A stretch of 35,679 nucleotides of DNA from Tubiluchus corallicola. Taxonomy: Eukaryota > Priapulida > Priapulimorpha > Priapulimorphida > Tubiluchidae. The stretch is from the NCBI GenBank assembly GCA_030141605.1, contig JAQGDQ010001539.1, positions 1 to 35,679 on the forward strand, in the 5' to 3' direction. The notes beneath the pieces are model-generated. The model was given only the letters and a program-made list of their open reading frames with translations, made no database searches and was not told where the DNA came from. Positions 9,777-23,200 of the stretch are shown piece after piece (positions within the stretch are counted from its first letter, which is position 1; every line of letters begins with the position of its first letter). A program made the translations under genes and the position numbers.

Positions 9777-10059
9777 ACGTAACTCGCAGGCGTGTTCAGA
9801 CTAGAGAGCAAAACTTGTTGCGAGTTACTCTCCGACAGTAAGCACAAGCTAACACTCACTTGCCTAACTATTCATTGCCAGACGTGTCCAGAGTAACCCG
9901 CCGAGGTGTTCACACAAACCAGTAACTCGAAGGAAATCAACTCGCAGCAACTGTCGGAGAGTTTGCAATAACTTGCCGATAGTAACTCGCAAAGCAGTTC
10001 ACACTTGTGAGTTTACTGTCAGAGAGAAAACTCGCTTGTTAGTTTGAACGCGGAGTTAG
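9777..10059. mobile_element. Probable fold-back/MITE-like element with AACTCGC motifs
   Basis: The left end reads TAACTCGCAGGCGTGTTCAG and the right end, reverse-complemented, reads TAACTCCGCGTTCAAACTA. Internally CTCTCCGACAGT (near 9828) pairs with ACTGTCGGAGAG (near 9950). AACTCGC or its complement recurs about seven times. There is no coding capacity. The inverted organisation suggests a non-autonomous DNA element; exact ends and target duplication were not resolved. Confidence 0.55.
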
Positions 10060-10991
10060 ATGACAATCCTGATTGTCTCTGATAACGAAATAAGTTCTGG
10101 TTCTTTCATAATGTACAACGGTTATATTGACTCTTTTACTTCGATTTACAGGACGCATAATTGCACAAAAAACATTTATCCAATCACAGACAAGCATTTT
10201 TGGAAAAAAGTTAGCCACACCTGACTTTAGCGAATTTAATCTATACATAAATACTATAGTCATATAATTACACACATATATTTTTAGCGTCTTATGGGGC
10301 TTATTATCTTTTTATAATATTTCTTTATTTATTTATATTACAGACTTATTCTCACCAGCTCGTTCGAATATTTGTACTTTCAAATTCTAAAGAGTAATTA
10401 ACATATAGGACTACTCATTCTGTGTTATTTTTTCAGTTTAGATGTCAAAGTTGGTTTAACACTTTAAACACCAAATTACACAAACTGAACTTACTCATGA
10501 ATTCCAACACTTATAACGAAAGCGTTCCCATGCTAGTAAGTGTTGAGAAGTTAGTTGTACTTATTTTTTTGAATACTTTGTGTTTTCAATATAAAATAAA
10601 AAAAAACTCTGTCATGAACAGCAAAGAACTTCGCTTGAAGATAAATGAATGGTTTGTCAAACCAGTTTGGTCAAAACTAGTCCAAGGTTTTACTTACTAC
10701 TAAAAATCTACTGACTATTGTTTTGTTTGCTGTTTGTATGTCAACATACAGGTTTGGCAAAGAATTTTTTATATAGCTGTTACAATTACTGTACCAAACC
10801 TAGTATTACGTCACTGAGACAGCAGCGCTATTATATCCAAACTGCCAGTAATCATTGAACGTATTGAATAGGGAGACTCGTTATGATATTGTCAATCAAC
10901 TGCAAGTTATGATTAAGAAATCACAGTAATCAATAATCAGGTGATTACGGAATGATTAAAAAATAAAAGCTGCAGTGCGTTTCGCCGGCAA

Positions 10992-11001
10992 TAGATGGCG
11001 C
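10992..11001 (+). promoter_or_regulatory. CTCF-core-like motif TAGATGGCGC
   Basis: Matches the YAGRKGGCRS core of animal CTCF sites. A second copy in the same orientation lies at 12545-12554. A motif match alone; occupancy is unknown. Confidence 0.2.
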
Positions 11002-12544
11002 AATGACAACAACATAGAATGAGGCGCAGTACATAATTACCGCGCGGTCTAAAATACACACAACGGCCTGACACACCCCGGGTGATGAATGCGAACATTC
11101 TTATAAATAATCAACAAAAATATACAAATATTTACTAGAAATAAATTATAGGAGGAGTGGTAGCACATTACGCTATTAGTAATAAAATGAACAACATATC
11201 AGTGGAAGTATGCCTGTTTTGTTTTAGTTCGTAACGCTGATAACAGGTGGCAATTTACATGAGACTTTCTTAGTTATTGCTAGTTTTTGTTTGCCTGTTT
11301 CTTGCTTCCTACCTTTACTTGTATATCTGCATGAGTGTACCAACTTAGATCCTACTTACCTTTACCTACCTACCTCCCTTCGTATTTGTACATCAATGAG
11401 GTGTTGCAATGCACTGCCTTGCATTCGTTTTATGATCTGCAAATGCAGTTTTAATTTACCATTCATTCGGAAAATGCTTCAGCACTTAAAAGTTGTTTTG
11501 AATATTCAGATCCCTAACATATACGTACACGCACACGATGCAGTTTTAAGACATAGTGAACAACATACTATGTAATGATCTTATCATTGAAAGGAGGCCA
11601 GATGAGTGACAATCTTATGTTAAATACTAATCATTAATCTCTCCATAAAATAACTAACAGAATGATTTATGAGTAATTGTTTTGTTTGTCTGCAGCGTCA
11701 CTATGTTTCAAAATTGAAACTGTGCGTACGTCTTGTTTTTTATTTTTTCACTAATAAATATGAAATATTTCCACGGCATACCGGTCTTTCCAATGCGATT
11801 TTAATCTTATGCCTAATGCACTATAGGGGCTATAGTAAATACTGTTCTGCCTCGCACTTTTCTCCAAACCCGTTTCTATGTGAAAAGTTCACTATGTTCC
11901 CCGAGCTTTGACAAACTCTTCAAGAACATAATAAGCTTTCCCATTCATTTCCTTCTAATCTTCTTAGTTTTTTCTTCTTCTAACTACAGCAGCCACTAGT
12001 TTACCTTCGTTTAGCAACTTTTTATTACGGCCTAGCCTTCTGTTTGTGGCACTTTTTGCTGTAAATACCAAGTTTCATGTAGGGAAAACCACTAAACCAT
12101 GTTGTTAGTAGGCCAAAGTCAGCTATAGAGGGATATCAAATTACTTTTATAATGCCAATGTCAATTATGTTATCAGATTCATTATTTGTTTAAGAAAGCA
12201 TAACTGGTAAATGCATTCGAAGGAATGTTAGTCGCGAGCATTTATTTAATTTTAGCACGTTTAAACATTCTTACAAGATATCCACTGGTTTAGCTAAAGT
12301 AACCTATTTTAGCCGCATTTGCATTATTTGTGCATACAGTGTATCAAAAAGAAAATATCACAAAAACGCAAAAAATGTGGAACATGTTAAAGAGGTCTAC
12401 GGCAATAATTTGAGGTGATAATTGTAAAATGCGTGTAGCTATTGTGCCCAATTATTGTTTTTGTCTTAACGCTGGTTCTAGAAACAACAGCTGCTTAATA
12501 ATCCATTACAAAGCCAGTTTTTATTATTTAAACACTAACTTTGG

Positions 12545-12554
12545 TAGATGGCGC
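12545..12554 (+). promoter_or_regulatory. CTCF-core-like motif TAGATGGCGC
   Basis: Second identical 10-mer, between the Gly-rich cluster and the PDZ gene. A motif match alone. Confidence 0.2.
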
Positions 12555-13391
12555 GACCAACGTGCAACAGTGCGTAATAATAGTACAGACATTACGAATA
12601 GCATGACATCTAGTGACAAAAGAATGAAATACTATACTCTAGTGTTCCTTTAACAATTTTATTAATAAATGACGTCTTAAAATTGTAGTTTAATTGTTTT
12701 GTGCACTTGTGCTGCCACCTGCAGTCCTGCACGCCAAGCTTATCTTGCACTAATGGCTTGTTTGAAACTTTATTATATATACTATATACGTCAGTTACTA
12801 TTAATCCCGGGCCAAAACTTGTACATGCTGAAGGGATTCTGCCGCATAAACAGACATTAGTTGAATTTACGTGATTCGAATTCAAACTGCTACATGCTAA
12901 ATTCCTGAATTAAGGACTCAGATTATTCTCTTACTATCGAATGATTGCAGTTTGTTCAACCTAAGACTCGAATAGCATAACTTCTTAATTAGTCAATTAC
13001 GGGTTGACTCATTAGAACTGTTTTCAGAAATAATAGTCCCTGTCCAGGCATACAGAGAATGCGGTATTACGAGGTATTTTGAAGAAAGATGTTGCAAAGT
13101 CCAGTCAAAGTTATTTCCCCACAACGAAAAACTGATTATCGATGCACATGTAATGTATATGTATATGTTTATTGCGAAATAAATCTACTAAATCTAAATC
13201 TTAAACCTAAGAGGTACACATCGTCCGGCTGTGATCGGTCAGTAAAACAGTAAAATTAAGTAAGTAAAACCGTGATAGTATACAGCAGATGCACGTACAG
13301 ATACCTAACTAAACTTAATACTGCTTATAGTACAATGGTTACACAATGAATTAATTTTGCTCTTAGCTGTAGGTATTTTTCCACTCCCACC

Positions 13392-13600
13392 TATATATCT
13401 GCATTATGCAGCTCCACGTGGCGTGGATGATTACTTATTCGGGTGAGCTAGGTGAACAGGTGAGAGGTATGTACGGAATGTAGCGGGGACCGGTTGAGTC
13501 GGCAGGCAAGTTTACCTGCAGCTGTTTCGTTGCTTGTGTTTAAAGTTTCCGGGCGCGTCCGGACGCATCGTATACTGGGTCAGCGTCAAGGTATCTGTTA
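13392..13600 (+). promoter_or_regulatory. Candidate promoter/5' leader region of the PDZ gene
   Basis: TATATAT at about 13392 is followed by E-boxes CACGTG (13415-13420), CAGGTG (13457-13462) and CAGCTG (13519-13524) and a locally GC-rich, CG-containing stretch to about 13570. The predicted ATG is at 13936, so the leader would be several hundred bases. The transcription start is not determinable here. Confidence 0.3.
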
Positions 13601-13935
13601 AACACACACCAAAAACAAAGCGCTGACTGACTTCTGGTATCCGAAGAGACTCTGGGAGTTGTCTTCAGCCACGTTCTGCAAACGAAGCATCCAAAACAAG
13701 GAACGGATTTTCCACGGCTAAGTTTTTGTATGTGGCCACGTCAATAAGGAAGGCCTAGTTCGTGAAACATCTTGGTGTTTTTTAAAAGCGTGCTTTGGTC
13801 TACTGGACTTTTTCTATCCTATCGAAGGATACCTTGTTTTAATCGTTCGCTATGGTACAAGTTTGATAAGATTTGGTCACCTAAACGGAAGTTGTTTTCA
13901 TGTAGTGGCTGTGACACGGCAATAAAGATACCAAG

Positions 13936-14209
13936 ATGAGTATTCTCTGTGCGTTGGTCTTTGCCTTGAATCTCCATGGAGCTTTTGCCGCACAGTTATA
14001 CACTGGTGGCGCAATTGCTGGCGTTTTCTTTGGGACTTTCATAGGAACCATTGCCTTATGTGCTGCCATTTTTACAATCTGGTATTACAAAACTCATGGA
14101 AGGTGCCCCGGTAGTAAGGCGCCTCCAAAAAAGAGGGACGTGGAGGAAGGTAACCACGCCTACACAAACCCAAATTTCCTCGACGAAGTTGATATAGTGA
14201 AAAGCGCAG
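13936..14209 (+). CDS. PDZ gene exon 1: signal peptide, transmembrane helix, juxtamembrane region
   Basis: Residues 1-91 plus one base of codon 92. The start MSILCALVFALNLHGAFA is a classic signal peptide, then AQLYTGG, then a hydrophobic helix ending in IWYYKTHGR. The cytosolic side has KKRDVEEGNHAYTNPNF; NPNF resembles NPxY/F sorting or PTB-type motifs. The donor is GTAAGG at 14210; reading through it gives an unrelated tail to a stop at about 14340. Confidence 0.75.
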
Positions 14210-17200
14210 GTAAGGCGAACACTATTGTAATTGTAACTGTTTTAGGGCATTTTACCTTGATTAACACAACTGCCACATGTGTGAAACACTCTCTAGAAGC
14301 ACGAGGTTTGGTTTATCCGCTTTTCGTCATTGTACAGTGAAAGAACTTTTTCAACGAAAATAGTTTTAATGTTGTGACATAAAAAATCCATTGTCAGCGT
14401 AAATGAGGTAAATCACCTACTTAACAGCTCCCGGATCTTTATAATAATAGTGCAGTAGAGTGGGCTCTACCTCGGAGCATCAATCGAGAGATGCTGCAAT
14501 CCTATTTTGCTTACAAGCAGACCTTGAATTATAAGAGTTAATGTTCAAAATGGGAAGATACTATCTACTACGGTTCAGTGCTGAGACATCAGCCCTTGAG
14601 GTCTTAAACTCCTTTCTTATCATGTAGGTCTTTCATTCAACACTCCATTAGTGCAGATACAAGCTACGGCAGTCCTAATTCACATTCGCTTTAAAATAAT
14701 AATTAATATTGCGCGTATTTTCATGTCTACAATAATTAAAACCAAGGCGTTGCCAAATCCCAGATGTAGTCAGCCTTGATTCTGCAGCGGAAATTAAAAC
14801 TCTATTAATTTGCCAGATCTGACACGCCTTTGCCATCGCAATACATCAGCCATTGTGGCCAAAAATTCGAAATGTGATGGTTTGTAAGGCAAAATGTGGA
14901 AGTAATGATTTTTGAGCTTAGGACAGTGAGGCTGCTATAGGGCCAGCATGACATTTGAGTAACTAATGTATTGATTGACCAATCTGGTGGGAACCGTTAG
15001 TAAAGGACCCCACTGGAAAGTATGGACCAGCAGTCTTTTGCAAGACTCACGCTGTCAAGCACGCAGCCTTGATAGCTGTTCTCTACTGTATTAAACTTTA
15101 CATTACACTGCAGATAGCCATTTATCACATTTTGATTAAATGTTATTCTTGGGTTAATCAGCTTGTATAAAGATTCGAACCTGTGAGGCCCAGTGTCTCC
15201 ATAGAATATTATTATCCTTGATTCCGGTGCCTCCACAAGCATTGACAACACACTGCTTGCGTGCAGTGTGACGAACTGTATGTAAAAATATTCGCAAAGA
15301 GACACAATAAGTTTGACGGTAAAACTAACCTGTTTTCTGACGTGCCCACTGACATGGTCTGTCAGAGTGTCATTATTTGGCTATCGTTCATTCGCTTGTG
15401 TGACCCCAAATACGTTTGAGTAATGATTTCTGGTACTTATGATAAAATTCTCTGTATTCTCTCACTGTATAGTAACTTTACCACTGAGACATTTACCTAA
15501 TAAAAATGCACATAATTATTGTAAAATTCAATTATTGCAACGGGGGTCTTCTTAACTTTAAATCTGTAAAAGAATTTTTACTTATCAGGCTTGTGTATAG
15601 TCTTTCATTCACTAATCTCGGTAACAAAGAGATTAACCTCTCTTTACGGTAATGCATAGAACACGTCTAAAACCAAAATCCTTTTCTAATAGTAAAGCAA
15701 ACACAAATTAAAGCCTTACGATAAATAAACTTGTTAAACTTTCTTTGTTCAAGATGGTAGTTAATTGCATGAACGGGTGTATTTGAGTTCCTGATTGAAC
15801 CCAGCAGGATGTTATAATGATTAGACCCTTAGCTTGCACAGGTTTGGAGCAGAGGTTAAATTTCTTGCTAAAAATGACACCATTTGAATGAATAATATTG
15901 AAATTTGCCTATGCCCCCGTTATAGTTCCTTCAGGTATGACAGCCGTAACTGGGCCTATACCCTGGTAATAATAATTAACGGATGAACAAGCGTTACACT
16001 TCATTGAAAAGTAGGAAGCACTGGATATAGATGAGAGTACACAATGGCAGACCTTGTTAGTCGTTTAACAACAGGTTTTACCAGGGCGCATGGATATTCA
16101 CACGCATTCAGTCTGATTAGTAAAAAGCGTGTGAGTAATAGCATTATCCATTATTATTGCCGCCTTTGAGTAAAAATGCGTCTTTTTGTTTGTTTTTCGA
16201 TTATGAACAGAAAGTTTCTATGCTGCCACAATTGGTGGTCTAAGCTTTTATTTGAGATCCCATTTCTGTAAATCTTACTGTTTTAATCAATTACGTGCGG
16301 CCAATGCTGACAGTACGATACGCATGAACGCAAAAACATCGTAATTCGCGCTCTTCAAAATTACGTATTGCGTAATTTCGCCGGAACGACCTTTTTTTAC
16401 AAAGTAGGCCGTCTTTACAGATATCTTTGTAACATCTTTAACATTGACATTAAACGTGGGTTAGTATTCGGTTGCTGTGTGTCTGTCCAGAAGTGTTTTT
16501 TACTTTTCAGTTAATAGTTCATTGTCTTACATTCCAAACCAGTTTGACAAAACAAAATATCAAGTTGTTTTCTGACCACGCAGCAAATTATGCAGTAATT
16601 TGTTATAAGTTACTTTCAGCATTATGTGATACTCTTTACAATACTTCACACTATATCCTATTTTGTAGTCACTAGGCTATGGCCTGTAAAATGGAACGTG
16701 GCATGGTTACATGGCACGTGTACAGGCTTGTGCAAAGATCACCCAAGATGAAAACTCAAATAATAATAATAATAATAATAAGAATAATAAAGATCCACTT
16801 AATTCACAGAAGAAAATTAAGCTGTAGAAACAAAGGGGCACGAAACACAGCAGCACAAAAGTAACATACATTTCGTTCTATTTCCATTGTGGTTCATAAA
16901 AATAAATTAACTCCATGCACGTAAGAATCCTACTCTGCGTTTCTGAGTAATTCTATTAAGTAAGATTTTATTTACGCTTTTTTATAAAATAATGGCGTCG
17001 TGTTTATTGATTTTTTGTTGAAGGAAGACTGCTTCAAAGTTTGATGCCTGCATAGTAAAATGTAGTTATTGTCCAAGTTCATTTAAAACTCTTGCCAATT
17101 CAAAAGGACGATGAGTATGTCAAAATACACGCCTATGTCACGCTAGGCGTATTCCTAAGCAACTCTGTCGGTTCAGTAAGTTATCTTATAGTATGATACT

Positions 17201-20200
17201 TGATAATGATAAAAGTTACGGTACCGCCACAACCAGTAGCACAGTAAGAAAAGCCTGCCGCGTGTGCTGGATATTAACTTGAAGATGTAGTGCGCAAAGC
17301 TGTATGAAAACATCACGCAAGTGAATATTTTTGTGGTTCCTCGGCACCAAACTTGTTATTCTAGTTAATTTGTTTGGATTAGAATTCAATCAGTCCAGTG
17401 CGCAATGGGATTGAATCAGTGCTAGAAATCGAAAGTTTTTTTAGAAAAAATTTGAATTACTTTCTCTTATGCTGCAAAAAATTGAGCTTTAAATTAGACG
17501 CGTGCCTGGGGAAACGAATCCACCAGGAAAGCAAATATCAGCATCCACACGTAGAGCTTCGTTCAGCTTCGCATAGAACTCTTTGACTGTTGCACTCAAA
17601 GCAAAGATACTGGTCCAAAACTGTACGACTCTAGGTAAAAAATGAGCATATTCTATTTGTGCGCTAATGTGCTTCTATTTTACTAATATTAATAAAAAAC
17701 CACGGTCAAAATGGCCCCCTTGAGGAATTCCACGTCAATTATATTTCTGAATTTTCTTTCTCAACATTTCAAGCAATTTTTTTCGCCGCTTTAAATAAGT
17801 AATTACATAAGTTTCACGACTCTGCCATCAACTTATTGTGCTAAAAGTACAAACCGGTAATTTGTTCAAACGCCGGTTTTGGTTTCATCGTGATGACTGT
17901 TGTTTTGTAACGCATATATAATGGCATTTAAACACTTCATGACAAGAAAATGTTGATAAATATGAAAAATCGTAGTTATCAACGCTGCTTAAAAGTCGGC
18001 CATGGTCATCACTATATGCATGGAGCAATCTACCTGTCTGAACAAGTGACAATAGCTGCCTAGGATGAGTAAACAGAAAATTCCTCTCAATTCTTCAAAA
18101 AACTGTGCAAAATTGTGTCCTTGAAACTTCGACTTAAGCTTTTTATGAGTGTTCAGCTTTTAATGTGAGAGTGTTTGAATGCAGGAAATGTACATTCCTG
18201 AAATGTGTGACTTCTGTGTAGAATATGTGAGCTTGTGTGAGAAATGCGTGCGTGGAGCGTGAGCACTTGTGTGAAAGATTGCATGTGTGAAAAAATGCTA
18301 ATTTTGCGCTATTTTCTTAAAGCAAAATCGGTACCAATCTTAAACTGTGTGTCAAAACAATCTACTCTTTAAAATATTGAAAGGAAAGGTACTATTTTTT
18401 CAAAAATGACTTACCTGGAGGAATTATTACCAGACAAACGCAATTTCGCGTTCGCGGCAACAGTTCTTCGCTGTGAGAATAGTTTGTGACGAACTGCACA
18501 CGTTCGACAGCTTATGCGTGAACACAGCGTTAAATTTGAAATTTGAATATTTATCTTAAAACTTGCCCAGTTTTAGTGCAACACGCTGAATATCTTACTG
18601 TAGCACTGTACTTCAATTTTCTTTTTCGCAAACACGTGCAACACGCTCATGAAATATTTTTACTGTTAAAAATTATGTTCGATTGTGATGTCATCAATAG
18701 TCGGGCTCGCCTGTCGTTAATTAAGTTTTTAATCTATTATTTAATTATCAGAAACGCTTTTGCAGTATTAATTGTGTTAAGATGTATACTTTTTATCGGA
18801 TTTGAAAATGGGGTAGTATATGGAAAATCGTCCTGTCTTCCTTTAAATATATTGATGCAAACAATGCCAGTGACCACACAAGGCAAGTGGCTGCAAACTG
18901 CGGGTTAAATACCTGAAAATTTACAAAAACTGGGCATTTTTTTGTTCATGTAGTGGTCACCACGGATTAAATAACACAGTTTAAATTTCTGTTTCCATCT
19001 ATGGTTTTGCATGTGTCACAAAATTACCGATAAGTCAACCTAAATAAACAAGATAATCGTGGTAAAGCATAAACAAAATATTAATACCACCATAAATGTA
19101 AGTTTATCTTTTCATTTGCAGAAGTTCCGGCTCAAGCAGACGGAAAAGCCAGCACCCAACCTAAGACGAAAGACAAGAAGGTGGGTAGCTTGTTAGCACT
19201 TTCTTGATCTGCACTTGCTGCGTTTAAAGCAAAGCCGGACCCAGTCTTAAACTGTAGCTCAAAATTATCTATCCTAATAAAATATTGAAATGGAACGTAA
19301 TATTTTTTTCAAGAATGACTTACGTTAAGGAATTATTACCACACTAACACAATTTTGCGTCATTAGTTCTTCCCTGTTACATGCATGTCGCCATTCGCTA
19401 GTTAAACGTGCACTAGCGCCTGCATCTGTTGCCCAAAAACAGGTGCTGTACCTTTCATTTCAGAAGTGTTTAGTTGTGAAGTAGTGCACATGTTTGAGAG
19501 CTCAAGCATGAGCACAACGGTAAACTTAAATTCTTAAATTTAAAATTTACCGAGTTTGTGTACTGTAGTGAATGTTCTACTGTAGCACTGTACTTCAGTT
19601 TTCGCCTTCGCAAAAGCGTTTAACACGCTCATGGAGTGTTTGTGACTGTTGAAAAATATGTTCACTTGTGATGTCATCACTAGTTGGGTTCGTCCACCGT
19701 TAATTAAGTTTTTAATCTATCATTTAATTATCAGAAACGCTTTGGCATTATTATAGGTGTCAAACTTTGTACTTTTTTCTACCGTACGTCAAAATGGAGT
19801 AGGATACTATTCATTTAATACTATCATAGACTGCTGTTATAAAATTTTGGTACTGTTGGCTGTATAAATAACAGAAAACTCTAAAAAAATTGGCTCGTTC
19901 GTAACTCGTTTTTATCTGCAAATTAAATTCAGAACTTCTTATATTTTACACTGATTACATATTTTGCTGGCTATCAATAAGCATTGCGCCGTTAATACTT
20001 TTTAAAGAAACAATAATGATGCTACAAGATAACCAAAATACTTCTAGAATAGTGTCGTGCTTCAACGTGCGAAAGAACCCAAGAGCTCTTAATGTAAAAA
20101 AGATCTTAAGATTCTCGCACTTCTTACGTTTTGGCTTTAGTTGTCTGAATACAACACAGACGCATCCCTGTGCTTTGCTCTAACTACACTTGTAGCCTAA

Positions 20201-23200
20201 ATAAATCATACAGGTCTGCTTGCTGTGTGCCTAACATTATTACTGCATTTTTATTAAAAAAAACATTCAGGTAAACAATTGTGAAAGGAAGGATTCAAGA
20301 TGTTAGTTTCCTCCGCCGTTAAAATATCCAGGATTATTGTGAATAATGTGGTCACGCAAGTTATGATTATCTTATAAACTGGTTTCTATAATCTCCCCCT
20401 GGCATTAATTTGCACGGTGTACATTTCTGGAAGTGTGCCAACGAAGAAGCTACCCAGTCAGACTTCAAATATGTTTTGGTCAATTTTTCACAATTGTCAA
20501 ATAAATTATTTTCTTATTCAATCCTTATACAAATTACAAAATAATATTTGTAAACCTATAACTCAGTTCAAGTGGTAATCTAACGAGCCGTCGTAATACT
20601 GTTGCGCACCGCACCTTAGCGTTCATTTGTGTGAGTAAATGTAGTTAAAAAGGCATTCACACAATAGTGCAAATTTGTATATTTACAACCGTCGTGCAGA
20701 GTTTTATGCAAATTTATGTGCGTTCAAAAGTATTGTTGTTAGACCTGTGAACATTTGCCAAACTCTGATTCCGCAAGAAACTATAAAAAGTACTCATTTG
20801 AATGATCGTGACTTTCCAAACAATTCTTGATCATTTTTCACAGTTTTGGCGGTGAGTGTGCGGTTGTGGCCGGGTGTAGAGTTCCAAAATTGACGTTTGA
20901 CAAAAATGTCAGGCCAGGTTAAGAAAAATGCTACACCATAGTCACAATTAGAGCATTTGGAGGCGTGTTCCTAAGGATGAAGGTGGGGCTTATTATACAT
21001 GTAAACAATGGACACACACGTATCCTGTATGACAATTTGTTCCACTAAATTGCAGGAAATTCATAAATGGAGCGCGCAATTATCGTTACTGTTTCAAGTT
21101 CAGAGCTCTGTGTTCATAAAACAGTGGACTATTTAAGCAGTATACGTTTGGCCATTGAAAACAAAAAACAGTGCTCTCTCAAAAGGCACACAAAAGTATG
21201 CAGAAGTGATTTTGGTTCGTATTAACTCGTAACACTTACCTTTACGTAACTGTAAACGTCGGACGAAATACATTTAGATCAAATATCGAAGTAGCTCCTG
21301 AAACAGCTGGGCAGTGTTGACCGAAAAAGGTGGACAACTCGACTGATTCATTTCAATTCCTTGAGCCACCTGATGATAGACAACCGAGCTGACCTGACAA
21401 ACAAATGAGTAGGTGACGGTCAAGCAAAAGTCAATTGAAAAGTGAATATATTTACACAAAATCTGCAGGATTTAGCAGTACAGGACATCGATGTTCAACA
21501 TACTGCGATAAAAACATGCAGCTGCAAAAAAACAAGGAAATGGTAAAATTCATAAAAAAATAGGTGTTGAAAGACATTCTCAGTAGTAACAACAGTTAAG
21601 AGTGAATGATAATGGTGGTGATAACGATAACGTTGATGAAGACGAGGATAATAACAGTGATTTTATTAAAGATAAGCATTAGTCTTATTGCCAAAAATCT
21701 ACCACATCCACCACGATCGTCAACAATAACAACAGTACGAGATACGAGAGTTAAAAGCAAGAAAACAAAAGCAACGTGCCATTGCCTCATATATCAGTGA
21801 ATAATGCACAATCAGCACAGCAATAGTCATAAATGTGCACGAGAACTGCTATAATATTAAAGTACCTAGTATTTATGCAATTTTTATTTCTCTCTGCTCA
21901 AAATTTCAGAAAAAGGTTCAATAAAAAATTCCACAATTCAAACGCAAAGAAAAAGAAAAAGGGCACAACGTCTCGAGTTACCATTGTAGTTATTCAGGTG
22001 AAAAAAAAAACAATGAACAAAAAAGAGGAAAAAATCACAAGGTATTTCTAGAAATGAAATGATGTTTATTTTTGGGTTTTTTGTTTATAATTTACATAAA
22101 AAAAGCTAAACGGATATTATAGTTAAAAACGATATAAGCACGTAGAAAGCACACAGAAGCACTGCAGATACAAAACACAAAAGAGAATCACAGAAGTGTA
22201 AAATCACTAGCCAGAGTCACAACAGTATAATACACGTTTACACTGCTAACTATTACTGATCAAAAAATTAGTTCAGTACTTCCTGTGATTCCTCGTGATT
22301 TTTTCTCTTTCTATCCTTTTTCCGCCTGAAAAAGAACTGCAGTGGTAGTTTGAAACGTTGTGCCTTTTCTCCTTGTTTTTTAATTGTGAGATTTTTTTAT
22401 TCATTGTCACTATAGTTATCAAAAAGAATTTACCTGTTTTAGGCAAGATGGTTGCAAAAAATGTTTTAAATAGTAATCTATCGTTCCAGATTGCAAAATA
22501 ATTAATTATGGCAGAGTGGGTTGAGGCAGAAAGGCAGGTTTGACGAAGATTGGGAAACTGGGATGTCGAGATATTTTACTATTGCTCATGGTTTGTTTAT
22601 ATAAGACAAATCATATTAACGTCGTACAGGTTGATCAGAAAAGTGTTGCCTGATTTGCACGAGCAATGGTCGAAAAAATAGACAATGACGGAGACCTGTC
22701 TCACTAAACGTCAATTAATCTTATATAGTCACATTAATTAATTGAATGTAGTTCTTTGAATTAAAAAAATAATTAACCAATTGCGCAATAGTTTTCAGAA
22801 TAACTAAGTTTACTGGGCGTCTTATTTCAAACCAGTCACGCATTTCCCAACTAAAATAAACTAGAACATCGACTTCTTTTGCCTCCCCTGTCTAACCTCC
22901 CCGGTACGCTATAGCCAATTCTACCTCCATTTCTTCATATTACATTGCATATGGAAAACGACAAACGCGCTAGTTCGTTAGCTTGAGTCTATACTAATGT
23001 AACCTGACAATTATAAATGTTTCCTTAACACGTATTTTCACCAAATCCCACAATGCACTCGTGTTCTTGTTTAAGCTTTTTGTTTGAGTGAGACAACGAA
23101 ATGTTAAGCTGGGAAGCGAAAGCCGCCATTAAACTAGTCAAAAAATGTTGTGTGGGAAAATGAATAGTCGCGTCTTTTGACCTCAAATAGCCTCGGGTCA

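Larger units (their letters stand above)
10060..13390. other. Intergenic, no gene recognised
   Basis: Open frames are short and isolated, with no domain I recognise. Two TAGATGGCGC motifs (10992-11001 and 12545-12554) match the CTCF core pattern. The 10.8-11.05 kb part is locally richer in CG. Confidence 0.45.
14210..19121 (+). other. Intron 1 of the PDZ gene
   Basis: About 4.9 kb with no further coding exon recognised. It contains an AAT microsatellite (16759-16789), a palindromic AATTACG...CGTAATT near 16361-16379, a TGTGA-rich stretch (about 18160-18295) and dispersed repeat R1 copy 2. Confidence 0.65.

Noticed and set aside
10039-10275. 78-residue minus-strand frame with several hydrophobic residues
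   Set aside because: No recognisable domain, no splice or promoter context, and it overlaps the edge of the fold-back element.
12610-12885. 91-residue minus-strand frame
   Set aside because: Isolated, no similarity recognised; such lengths are expected by chance in this amount of DNA.
15165-15185. GGTTCGAATC on the minus strand, like a tRNA B box
   Set aside because: The flanking bases cannot form a T-arm stem and no A box or acceptor stem is visible.
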